Below are positions 7,395 through 14,178 of a DNA stretch of 16,426 nt, piece by piece. Made by a program: the position numbers and the translations under genes. The stretch comes from Bryobacterales bacterium (GTDB taxonomy: Bacteria > Acidobacteriota > Terriglobia > Bryobacterales > Bryobacteraceae), in assembly GCA_003132865.1 (NCBI GenBank), contig PKYZ01000799.1:1-16426 (forward strand). The letters are read 5' to 3'. Below the pieces are notes generated by a model, which saw nothing but the letters and a program-made list of their open reading frames with translations, did no database searches and had not been told where the DNA came from. Position 1 is the first letter of the stretch. Every line of letters begins with the position of its first letter.

Positions 7395-8287
7395 GTGACG
7401 CGGAATCCATGGCCGCCCTGCACAAGGCCATCGACTCCGGCGTGAACTTCATCGATACCGCGGATGTCTATGGAATGGGACGCAGCCAACGGCTCATCGC
7501 GCAGCTCCGGCGCGAACGCCGCGAACCAATCGTCGTCGCCACCAAGGCCGGGCGCCGCCTCACACCGCACACTGCGGATGGCTACAACGCGCAGAACCTC
7601 TCCGCGTTCGTGGAGGACAGCCTCCGCAATCTCTCCACCGGCTGCCTGGACCTTGTCCAATTGCACTGTCCGCCGACGGACGTCTACTACCGGCCGGAGG
7701 TCTTCGGCGCGCTCGACCGTCTGGTTGAGGCGGGCAAAATCCGCTATTACGGCGTGAGCGTGGAGCGTGTGGAAGAGGCGCTAAAGGCCATCGAGTACCC
7801 CGGCGTCGCGAGCGTACAAATCATCTTCAACGGTTTCCGCCACCGCCCGGCCGAGCTGTTCTTTGAGCAAGCCCGCAAGCGCCAGGTGGGGATCCTGGCG
7901 CGCGTACCGTTGGCTAGCGGCCTGCTCACGGGCAAGCTCACGCGCGATTCCCAGTTCGCTGCCGACGACCACCGTAACTTCAACCGGCACGGCGAGTCGT
8001 TCGACGTCGGCGAAACCTTCTCCGGCGTCGATTACTCGACCGCGCTCGAAGCCATCGAAGAGTTGCGTCCGCTGGCGCCGGAGAGAGCCAGCCTGGCGCA
8101 GTTCGCTTTGCGCTGGATCCTCGAGTTTGATGCCGTCACCTGCGCCATCCCCGGCGGCAAGCGCCCCGATCAAGTGGCCGATAACTGCGCCGCTTCGGAC
8201 CTGCCGCCGCTGTCGGAAGCCACCATGCGCGCCGTCAGCGCCATTTACGATGCGCGAATCCGCCCCGGCGTGCACCAGCGCTGGTGA
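7304..8287 (+). CDS. Aldo/keto reductase
   Basis: NADPH-dependent aldo/keto reductase, 327 residues, a TIM barrel that reduces aldehydes or ketones; substrate unknown. The N-terminus MHYRALGRTGWKVSEIGFGAW is the conserved family start, so ATG 7304 is chosen although it lies within the read-through tail of the deaminase frame. The catalytic tetrad is visible: Asp51 and Tyr56 (FIDTADVYGMG), Lys81 (VATKAGRR) and His121 (LVQLHCPP). The cofactor-binding end is represented by AIPGGKRPDQVADN (near 277-290). Length is normal. It has no obvious functional partner nearby; a repeat element and the first ffh promoter follow. Confidence 0.9.
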   Translation: MHYRALGRTGWKVSEIGFGAWAIGGSWGNVSDAESMAALHKAIDSGVNFIDTADVYGMGRSQRLIAQLRRERREPIVVATKAGRRLTPHTADGYNAQNLSAFVEDSLRNLSTGCLDLVQLHCPPTDVYYRPEVFGALDRLVEAGKIRYYGVSVERVEEALKAIEYPGVASVQIIFNGFRHRPAELFFEQARKRQVGILARVPLASGLLTGKLTRDSQFAADDHRNFNRHGESFDVGETFSGVDYSTALEAIEELRPLAPERASLAQFALRWILEFDAVTCAIPGGKRPDQVADNCAASDLPPLSEATMRAVSAIYDARIRPGVHQRW

Positions 8288-8293
8288 TATAAC

Positions 8294-8334
8294 GTGGCGC
8301 ACGCACACATGCGTGCCGTGTCGAGACTCGTCTC
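8294..8334. repeat. Palindromic repeat, GTGGCGCACGC family
   Basis: Header GTGGCGCACGC at 8294, hairpin GCACGCA/TGCGTGC (8299-8316, 4-base loop), then hairpin GAGAC/GTCTC (8323-8334). Further short palindromic pieces continue to about 8380. The header matches the element at 849. It separates the aldo/keto reductase from the ffh promoter. Confidence 0.7.
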
Positions 8335-8414
8335 CACACCAAGCGTCGGCACGAAAGCCGGCCTGGCACGCGCAAGCGCTAAGCGGTCCAAACGGATGCT
8401 CCCCCCGCAGCGTG

Positions 8415-8420
8415 TATAAT
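8415..8420 (+). promoter_or_regulatory. -10 box of the ffh promoter, copy 1
   Basis: TATAAT, perfect consensus, 62 bases before the ATG of the truncated ffh copy. The same hexamer, also preceded by TG, stands 63 bases before the complete ffh at 11637-11642. No good -35 hexamer is seen in either copy. Conservation of position between the two copies is the main support. Confidence 0.6.
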
Positions 8421-8453
8421 CAAAGAATCGCATAAACGCTCGACGGCGAGGTC

Positions 8454-8830
8454 TGCCTTGCCGCCGCCGGAATGTCATGTTCGATAATCTATCCGACAAG
8501 CTACAGCGGGTTTTCAAGAACCTGCGCGGCGAAGGCAAGCTGACGCCCGAGAACATGGACTCCGCCCTGCGCGAGATCCGCGTGGCCTTGCTGGAGGCCG
8601 ACGTCAACTTCCGCGTGGTCAAGCAACTCATCGAAAACATCAAGCAGAAGGCCATGGGCGAGGAAGTGCTCATGGCGCTGTCCCCTTCCCAGCAGGTCGT
8701 CAAAATCGTCCGCGATGAGTTGATCAAGATTCTGGGCAGCCACGAATCCAAGTTGCGCTTCGCCAACGAGCCGCCCAGCGTGCTGCTGATCGTGGGCCTG
8801 CAAGGCTCCGGCAAAACCACCTCCACCGGC
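8454..8830 (+). repeat. Direct duplication of the ffh 5' region, left copy
   Basis: This stretch matches 11677-12053 without gaps. The leader TGCCTTGCCGCCGCCGGAAT is identical at 8454-8473 and 11677-11696, and the coding part shows about 19 mismatches in 354 bases by hand count. The match ends at ACCACCTCCACCGGC (8816-8830 and 12039-12053), in the codons for the P-loop TTSTG. The two copies flank the nuclease/HIRAN island. Confidence 0.9.
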
Positions 8831-8857
8831 GAACTCACCCGATACCCTACGCGATAA
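8477..8857 (+). pseudogene. ffh: Truncated ffh (5' fragment, cut at the P-loop)
   Basis: N-terminal fragment of the signal recognition particle GTPase. From MFDNLSDKLQRVF to GLQGSGKTTSTG it matches the complete Ffh at 11700 with only three substitutions in 118 residues (T/S at 23, D/E at 28, V/I at 75). After TSTG it continues GELTRYPTR and stops at 8857, giving 126 residues against 449 for the full protein. It keeps the N domain and the P-loop but lacks the rest of the GTPase domain and the RNA-binding M domain, so it cannot work as Ffh. Promoter and leader are retained, so a short peptide could be made. The last few codons still resemble GKLAR weakly, which may mean homology runs a little past 8830. 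Confidence 0.9.
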
Positions 8858-8951
8858 TGCAGAACGCCTCCGAAGGCTAACATCTGTTATCCTGCGTATC
8901 TAACGAGCCAAGCCCGAGGCGGCAAGACTCATCGGACCTAGGCGTACGTCG

Positions 8952-10703
8952 ATGACAGCGAAGATCGGCCAGTTACAAACGAACGTCAGCGCCCGGGGCT
9001 ACGTTAGTTACTGGGTCGAGATGCGTCACGAGGGGCTGCACAAGTATCGGCTTGTCCGGGGCCCCGATGAACAGGTTGTGCTGGCTGTGGCACGTGTCCA
9101 GGCGGCCGACTGGGACGACCGGTGGACAAAGCAGGCCGCTTCGACGGCGGCGGTCGTCCACACGATGCGCCAGAAGGAGGAGGCGGCCGGCAGGACCACA
9201 GAAGCGCAGCGCGCGCAACAAGCGCTCCAGAGCATTTTGCCATCCTCGCTAGCGGACTCAAAGGTGGTCGACTGGGAGGCACTTAAGGATCACACGCCCT
9301 TTCCTCAGCCGCCCCCGAAGGTACCGAAGCAGTCCTCGCCTCCCGACCCGGGCCAGGTGCCGGACGCCCCGGACCGCGGGGCGCCACGATACCAGCCGAA
9401 ACTCGGCCTACTGGACAAGCTCATAAGGTCACGCCGAATCCGAAAACAGAGCTTGGCGGATGAGGCCTTCGAGACGGCTGCTCGGGAGTGGGAGGCAGAG
9501 AGAGACCGGGCACTGGCCGAGCACACGACAAACATGGAGGTGCACCAGCGGCAACTGGCCGACCTTGAAACGGCTTACAGACGGCGAGTGCAGGAATGGG
9601 AAGCGGACCGTGCGGCATTCACTGCCAGACAAGCGGAGCAGCATGCGGCCATAGACGCATTTCGCAAGCGCTACCATGAGAGAGACCGAGCGGCGGTCGC
9701 GCAGTATTGCGACATGGTGCTGGCTAGCTCGGAATATCCCGAGTGCCTGCCGAAGGAACTCGATCTCGACCTTAATCCAGATACCGGCGTGCTCGTCGTG
9801 AATTACAAGCTCCCGGCCCCGTCCAATATCCCCACGCTGAGCGAGGTGAAGTATCTTCAATCCAGCGGGACCTTCTCGGAGAAACACCTGTCCGAGGCAA
9901 ATGCGGCGAAGCTCTATGACGGGGTTATCTACCAGATCGCGCTGCGAACGGTCAACGAGCTGCTCGAAGCGGATCAGGCTGCGGCGCTCACCAGCGTCGT
10001 CTTCAACGGTTACGTTAAGGCCGTCGACAAAGGGACCGGGAAAGAGGTCACCGCCTGCATAATCTCGGTGCAGGCATCCAAGGACGCGCTTCGCGCAATG
10101 GATCTATCGAGGGTCGACCCCAAGGCTTGCTTCCGCCAACTCAAGGGCGTAGGCAGCTCCAAGCTGCACAGCATCACGCCAGTTGCGCCTATCATCGACC
10201 TTCGTCGCGAGGACGACAGGTTCATCCCCTCATATGGCGTGGCCGAGAGGTTGAACGCGGGCTTCAACCTAGCCGCGATGGACTGGGAGGATTTCGAGCA
10301 CCTCATTAGGGAAATTTTTGAAAAGGAGTTTACGTCAACTGGCGGCGAGGTGCGGGTGACTCAAGCCAGCCGAGACGGCGGCGTCGATGCGGTCGCATTC
10401 GATCCGGACCCCATACGCGGCGGGAAGATAGTGATCCAGGCGAAGCGATACGCATACACCGTGGGCGTCTCAGCAGTGCGCGACCTTTACGGAACCCTCA
10501 TGAACGAGGGGGCCACAAAAGGGATTCTGGTCACCACCTCGGATTACGGGCCGGACGCCTACGAATTTGCGAGTGGAAAGCCCATCACCCTTCTGAACGG
10601 ATCGAATCTGCTGCATCTCTTGGAGAAGCATGGCACGAAGGCTCACATCAATCTCGTCGAGGCCCGGCAGGCAGGGGTGAATCGTGTCACGAACGCAACC
10701 TGA
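8952..10703 (+). CDS. Mrr-type restriction endonuclease-like protein with coiled coil
   Basis: 583-residue protein with a C-terminal Mrr_cat-type nuclease domain. The N-terminal part (1-110) has no family I recognise. A Pro-rich linker (about 115-148) follows, then a strongly charged helix, probably a coiled coil (about 167-248, rich in E/R/A/Q). The middle (about 250-430) is unassigned. The nuclease domain starts near 443 (MDWEDFEHLIREIFEKEF) and shows the PD-(D/E)xK residues: Asp479 in SRDGGVDAVA, then Gln496 and Lys498 in IVIQAKRY, followed by VRDLYGTLMNEGATKGILVTTSDYG, as in Mrr-like enzymes. A role in cleaving foreign or modified DNA is inferred from the family. It is the first of two island genes between the duplicated ffh ends, 57 bases ahead of the HIRAN gene. 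No methyltransferase is nearby, so a modification-dependent or abortive mode is more likely than classical restriction. Confidence 0.82.
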   Translation: MTAKIGQLQTNVSARGYVSYWVEMRHEGLHKYRLVRGPDEQVVLAVARVQAADWDDRWTKQAASTAAVVHTMRQKEEAAGRTTEAQRAQQALQSILPSSLADSKVVDWEALKDHTPFPQPPPKVPKQSSPPDPGQVPDAPDRGAPRYQPKLGLLDKLIRSRRIRKQSLADEAFETAAREWEAERDRALAEHTTNMEVHQRQLADLETAYRRRVQEWEADRAAFTARQAEQHAAIDAFRKRYHERDRAAVAQYCDMVLASSEYPECLPKELDLDLNPDTGVLVVNYKLPAPSNIPTLSEVKYLQSSGTFSEKHLSEANAAKLYDGVIYQIALRTVNELLEADQAAALTSVVFNGYVKAVDKGTGKEVTACIISVQASKDALRAMDLSRVDPKACFRQLKGVGSSKLHSITPVAPIIDLRREDDRFIPSYGVAERLNAGFNLAAMDWEDFEHLIREIFEKEFTSTGGEVRVTQASRDGGVDAVAFDPDPIRGGKIVIQAKRYAYTVGVSAVRDLYGTLMNEGATKGILVTTSDYGPDAYEFASGKPITLLNGSNLLHLLEKHGTKAHINLVEARQAGVNRVTNAT

Positions 10704-10760
10704 TGGGGAATTCAAGGAGCGTCGCGCGGAGGAAAGCGGGATTGGGGCTCGGGTTAGACG

Positions 10761-11591
10761 ATGGCTAGGCGTCGGGTGTTCAAAACGCAAGTTGCGTGCC
10801 CCGCTGTGGACCCCGGGATGCGCGGGGCATTCGTAGGGCAGACCGTCGCCCTTCAGAATTCGCCAGAGGGCCAGGTGCTTGTGGTGGTGGAAGGGAAAGT
10901 CATTGGGCACCTCGACACTGTTGTTGGGACCCAAGTCGCCTCAGCGATTAAGCGCGGTCAGTCATTCACGGGCATAGTCCAAAGGGCTTACCAGACCGAA
11001 CCATCCGCCCACGCGGTCACCTGGATCGAGGTAAAGGTGGAATATCTCTTAGACCGTGGGCAGCTCGCAATTGAGGCATCGAGGCCTAGCGCTCCAGAGG
11101 CCCCAGAGGACAAACCTGAGCCACGGTCCTTTTTCACCAAGATCGCGGGAGTTACCTTTCGGAATCCCGACGGATCTTCCAGACAGCGGATCATCAGAGA
11201 ATGCCGAGTCGGCGAGGCACTTCTGTTGACCCGAGAGCCGGACAACCCAGTGGACAAGTTCGCCGTGCCGGTGAGGCGCATCAATGGCCAACAACTCGGC
11301 TACCTTGGGCAGCAAATCACACGAGAGGGACACTCGAGCGGACTGGCGTGGAACATGGACAGGGGTGACAGGTACCTCTGCCGCATCTCCAGCATTACGG
11401 GCGGGGGGCCAGGCCGATCCCACGGCGTCAACATTGAAATCAGAGAAGCCCGACCGGGAGAAGCCTGGGCCGGCCGACGCGCCAGTGACGCGGGCGTGCA
11501 AACCGACGCAGCCCCGATCTCCATCCAACTCCTCATCCTGCTCGCTATCGTGGCACTCGCCATTCTAGTAGTAGTGATGAGCCACCGGTGA
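10761..11591 (+). CDS. HIRAN-domain protein with C-terminal membrane anchor
   Basis: 276-residue protein. Residues about 124-228 form a HIRAN-like domain (FFTKIAGVTFRNPDGSSRQ, then LLLTREPDNPVDKFAVPV and QLGYLGQQI); HIRAN domains in other proteins bind DNA ends or stalled forks. Residues about 24-95 (VALQNSPEGQVLVVVEGKVIGHL...AIKRGQSFTGIV) look like a second, more divergent copy. The C-terminus is a single hydrophobic helix (SIQLLILLAIVALAILVVVM, about 254-273) ending in SHR, so the protein is probably tail-anchored with its bulk in the cytoplasm. There is no signal peptide. It follows the Mrr-type nuclease by 57 bases in the same direction, and the two likely form one functional unit. The ribosome binding site is weak. 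Function is inferred from domain and context only. Confidence 0.72.
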   Translation: MARRRVFKTQVACPAVDPGMRGAFVGQTVALQNSPEGQVLVVVEGKVIGHLDTVVGTQVASAIKRGQSFTGIVQRAYQTEPSAHAVTWIEVKVEYLLDRGQLAIEASRPSAPEAPEDKPEPRSFFTKIAGVTFRNPDGSSRQRIIRECRVGEALLLTREPDNPVDKFAVPVRRINGQQLGYLGQQITREGHSSGLAWNMDRGDRYLCRISSITGGGPGRSHGVNIEIREARPGEAWAGRRASDAGVQTDAAPISIQLLILLAIVALAILVVVMSHR

Positions 11592-11636
11592 TTCAGCCCG
11601 TGCGGGACCCCCGATCCGGCCCCGCGCACAGCCATG

Positions 11637-11642
11637 TATAAT
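11637..11642 (+). promoter_or_regulatory. -10 box of the ffh promoter, copy 2
   Basis: TATAAT 63 bases before the complete ffh start, 45 bases after the HIRAN gene stop. It matches the box at 8415 in sequence and position. It presumably drives the whole ffh-rpsP-trmD-rnhB operon now that the original upstream region is separated by the island. No clear -35 hexamer. Confidence 0.6.
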
Positions 11643-11676
11643 AGGGACATTGGTCGACGGCCCGGGCGTCAGGCCA

Positions 11677-12053
11677 TGCCTTGCCGCCGCCGGAATTTCA
11701 TGTTCGATAATTTATCCGACAAATTACAACGAGTTTTCAAGAATCTGCGCGGCGAAGGCAAGCTGTCGCCCGAGAACATGGAGTCCGCCCTGCGCGAGAT
11801 CCGCGTGGCCTTGCTGGAGGCCGACGTCAACTTCCGCGTAGTCAAACAGCTCATCGAAAACATCAAGCAGAAGGCCATGGGCGAGGAAGTGCTCATGGCG
11901 CTGTCCCCGTCCCAGCAGGTCATTAAAATTGTCCGCGATGAGTTGATCAAGATTCTGGGCAGCCACGAATCCAAGCTGCGCTTCGCCAACGAGCCGCCCA
12001 GCGTGCTGCTCATCGTCGGCCTGCAAGGCTCCGGCAAGACCACCTCCACCGGC
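11677..12053 (+). repeat. Direct duplication of the ffh 5' region, right copy
   Basis: Partner of 8454-8830. It is continuous with the remainder of ffh, so this copy supplies the functional 5' end. Confidence 0.9.
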
Positions 12054-13049
12054 AAGCTGGCCCGCTGGCTATCGAAGAACGGCCACCGGCCGCTGATGGT
12101 GTCGGTGGACGTCTATCGGCCCGCCGCGCGCGAGCAGTTGCGCATCGTGGCGCGCGACGTCAACCTGCCCATCTACACCGGCACGCCGGAAGAGACGCTG
12201 CCCGCCGACCTGGTCCGCTCCGCGCGCAAGGAAGCCGTCAATACCGGACGCGATGTGCTGCTGGTGGATACCGCCGGCCGCCTGCACATCGACGAGGAGT
12301 TGATGACCGAGCTGCAGCAATTGAAAGAGCAGCTCACCCCGGTCGAGATCCTGTTCGTGGCCGACGCCATGACCGGCCAGGACGCCGTGAAATCCGCCGA
12401 CGAGTTTCACAAGAAGCTGGGCATCACCGGAATCATCCTCACCAAGATGGACGGCGATGCGCGCGGCGGCGCGGCCCTGTCCATCCGGCACGTCACCGGC
12501 CAGCCGCTCAAATTTGTGGGCGTGGGCGAAAAGTTCGACGCGCTGGAGCCGTTCTATCCCGACCGCGCCGCTTCCCGCATCCTGGGCATGGGCGACGTGC
12601 TGTCGTTCATCGAGAAGGCCGAGGAAGTCATCGACAAGAAGCAGGCCGTCGAGATGCAGCGCAAGCTCATCGACAACGAGTTTACGCTCGAAGATTTTCG
12701 CGACCAGATGAAGCAGCTCCGCAAGCTGGGGCCGCTCGAGAACGTGCTGTCGATGATGCCGCAGGTCGGCATTCTGAAAGACCTCAAGAACGTGAAAGTG
12801 GATGAGAAGGAAATCACGCATGTGGTGGCCATCATCGATTCGATGACGCCCAAGGAACGCGCCAACCACATGCTCGTGAATGGCACCCGCCGGCGCCGTA
12901 TCGCCAAGGGAAGCGGCACCACCGTGCAGGAAGTGAATCAGTTGCTGAAGCAGTACTCGCAGGCCAGAAAGATGATGAAGAGCTTCTCCGGCGGGCTGCT
13001 GGGCAAGAAAATGGGCAAGTTCAAATTACCGAATTTTTTAGGAGTGTGA
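11700..13049 (+). CDS. ffh: Signal recognition particle GTPase Ffh
   Basis: Complete Ffh, 449 residues, a normal length. It binds 4.5S RNA and signal sequences and delivers ribosomes to FtsY at the membrane. The N domain is at about 1-95. The G domain has the P-loop GLQGSGKTT (108-116 region), DTAGR (190-194) and TKMDG (249-252 region). The Met-rich M domain begins near 320, with the RNA-binding GTRRRRIAKGSGTTVQEVNQLLKQ segment (395-418). The start is the ATG at 11700; the frame is open upstream to 11634 but that part is leader shared with the truncated copy. It is followed immediately by rpsP, whose ATG is the next base after the stop. The first 118 codons are those duplicated at 8477, so the gene may be a chimera of element-borne 5' and resident 3' parts. 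4.5S RNA was not found in this window. Confidence 0.97.
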   Translation: MFDNLSDKLQRVFKNLRGEGKLSPENMESALREIRVALLEADVNFRVVKQLIENIKQKAMGEEVLMALSPSQQVIKIVRDELIKILGSHESKLRFANEPPSVLLIVGLQGSGKTTSTGKLARWLSKNGHRPLMVSVDVYRPAAREQLRIVARDVNLPIYTGTPEETLPADLVRSARKEAVNTGRDVLLVDTAGRLHIDEELMTELQQLKEQLTPVEILFVADAMTGQDAVKSADEFHKKLGITGIILTKMDGDARGGAALSIRHVTGQPLKFVGVGEKFDALEPFYPDRAASRILGMGDVLSFIEKAEEVIDKKQAVEMQRKLIDNEFTLEDFRDQMKQLRKLGPLENVLSMMPQVGILKDLKNVKVDEKEITHVVAIIDSMTPKERANHMLVNGTRRRRIAKGSGTTVQEVNQLLKQYSQARKMMKSFSGGLLGKKMGKFKLPNFLGV

Positions 13050-13319
13050 ATGTTGATGATCCGTTTGGCGCGGTTTGGCGCCAAGAAGAAGCCGTTTTAC
13101 CGCATCGTGGTGATTGAGAAGGAGCGCGCCCGCAATGGCCGCAACCTGGAAGTTGTGGGTCACTACAATCCGTTGACCGACCCGGCCAAGGTGGACCTAA
13201 ACCGCGAGCGCATTACTTATTGGACCAAGAACGGGGCTCAGGTTTCCGACACCGTCGCACGTCTAATCAAGAACAATCCGGAGCCGATGGCCGAGCCGGC
13301 GGCCGCTCCGGCAGCCTGA
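13050..13319 (+). CDS. rpsP: 30S ribosomal protein S16
   Basis: S16, 89 residues, starting MLMIRLARFGAKKKPFYRIVV, the conserved family N-terminus. It contains VVGHYNPLTDP and the helix RITYWTKNGAQVSDTVARLI; a short Ala/Pro-rich tail follows. AGGAG at 13040-13044, inside the end of ffh, is its ribosome binding site; a second ATG at 13056 is also possible. It assists 30S assembly. Adjacent to ffh with no gap, and upstream of khpA, rimM and trmD, as in many bacteria. Confidence 0.97.
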   Translation: MLMIRLARFGAKKKPFYRIVVIEKERARNGRNLEVVGHYNPLTDPAKVDLNRERITYWTKNGAQVSDTVARLIKNNPEPMAEPAAAPAA

Positions 13320-13420
13320 AACGGTTGTTAAGTGTAAGAAAAGTAACGAGTAGGATGGCCCCAGACGGGCTGGGCCGCCACATGCCTCTGTTACCATAAG
13401 AGGTGGAGGGAGGCGGGGTG

Positions 13421-13651
13421 ATGAAACAGTTGATTGAAGATATCGCGAAGGCTCTCGTGGACATCCCGGAAGAAGTTGCCGTGCACGTCGTGGAGGGAGA
13501 ACAGGTCACCGTGCTGGAATTGCGGGTCGCCCCCAGCGACTTGGGCAAGGTGATCGGCAAGCAGGGCAGGACGGCCCGCTCCATCCGCACCATTCTGGGA
13601 GCGGCGGGCATGAAGTTGAACCGGCGCTTCACTCTGGAAATCCTCGAGTGA
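13421..13651 (+). CDS. khpA: KH-domain RNA-binding protein KhpA
   Basis: Small single-KH-domain RNA-binding protein, 76 residues, from the ATG at 13421, which is preceded by the purine-rich GGAGGGAGGCGGGG. The KH signature is [19 protein letters not shown] with the GxxG loop at 46-49. In other bacteria KhpA pairs with KhpB and affects cell division and small-RNA metabolism. The usual position between rpsP and rimM supports the call. Its stop overlaps the rimM GTG start by 4 bases. The 101 bases between rpsP and this gene show no clear promoter or terminator. Confidence 0.93.
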   Translation: MKQLIEDIAKALVDIPEEVAVHVVEGEQVTVLELRVAPSDLGKVIGKQGRTARSIRTILGAAGMKLNRRFTLEILE

Positions 13652-14178
13652 GTTCCGGCGCCGCGGATTCCGGGCCGGACCGGGAATGGGTCACGGTCGC
13701 CATTCTGGGCCGCACGCGCGGCATCCGCGGGGAACTCACGGCCATCTCGCTCAGCAAGCCGGAGCGCTGTGCGAGCCTGCGTGAAGTCTTCCTTTTTCCC
13801 GAAGGCTCGCGGCGGGAAGTGGAGTCGGCGTGGTTCCACGACAACCGGCTGATCTTGAAATTTCGCGGCGTGGATACGATGTCGGACGCCGAGCGGCTGG
13901 CCGGGTGTGAAGTGCGCGTGCCCCGCGCGGAACGCATGCGCCTGGAGCCCGGCGAGTATTTCGAATCGGATTTGATCGGGTGTGAAGTCATCGAGCGTGA
14001 CGGCGCGTCGCTGGGGCGAGTGACCGCTTTCAAGGACGGCGGAAGCTCCGGAGTGCTGGAAGTGGAAGGCTGGCTGCTGATTCCGTTTGTGCGCGCGATT
14101 TGCGTGGCGATCGAGCCGGAAGCCCGGCGCATTGTGGTGGATTTGCCCGCGGGATTGAAGGAACTGAACCAGGCGTGA
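13648..14178 (+). CDS. rimM: 16S rRNA processing/ribosome maturation factor RimM
   Basis: RimM, 176 residues, starting at a GTG that overlaps the khpA stop. It acts in maturation of the 30S head by binding S19 and S13. The N-terminal RimM beta-barrel has the signature [14 protein letters not shown] (16-29). The C-terminal PRC-barrel starts at about [13 protein letters not shown] (102-114) and contains [28 protein letters not shown]. Translationally coupled to trmD by another 4-base GTGA overlap. Confidence 0.95.
   Translation: MSSGAADSGPDREWVTVAILGRTRGIRGELTAISLSKPERCASLREVFLFPEGSRREVESAWFHDNRLILKFRGVDTMSDAERLAGCEVRVPRAERMRLEPGEYFESDLIGCEVIERDGASLGRVTAFKDGGSSGVLEVEGWLLIPFVRAICVAIEPEARRIVVDLPAGLKELNQA

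Noticed and set aside
8245..8883. 212-codon minus-strand frame and similar frames opposite both ffh copies
   Set aside because: The same antisense frame appears opposite both ffh copies because the DNA is duplicated, so similarity between them is not evidence of a gene.
8831..11636. Integrase, transposase or terminal inverted repeats of the island
   Set aside because: Both strands were read; only the nuclease and HIRAN genes are supported, and no convincing terminal repeat other than the ffh duplication was found.
13320..13420. Possible promoter between rpsP and khpA (TTGTTA and TAGGAT)
   Set aside because: Spacing is about 20 bases and both hexamers are poor; the gene is more simply transcribed with the operon.
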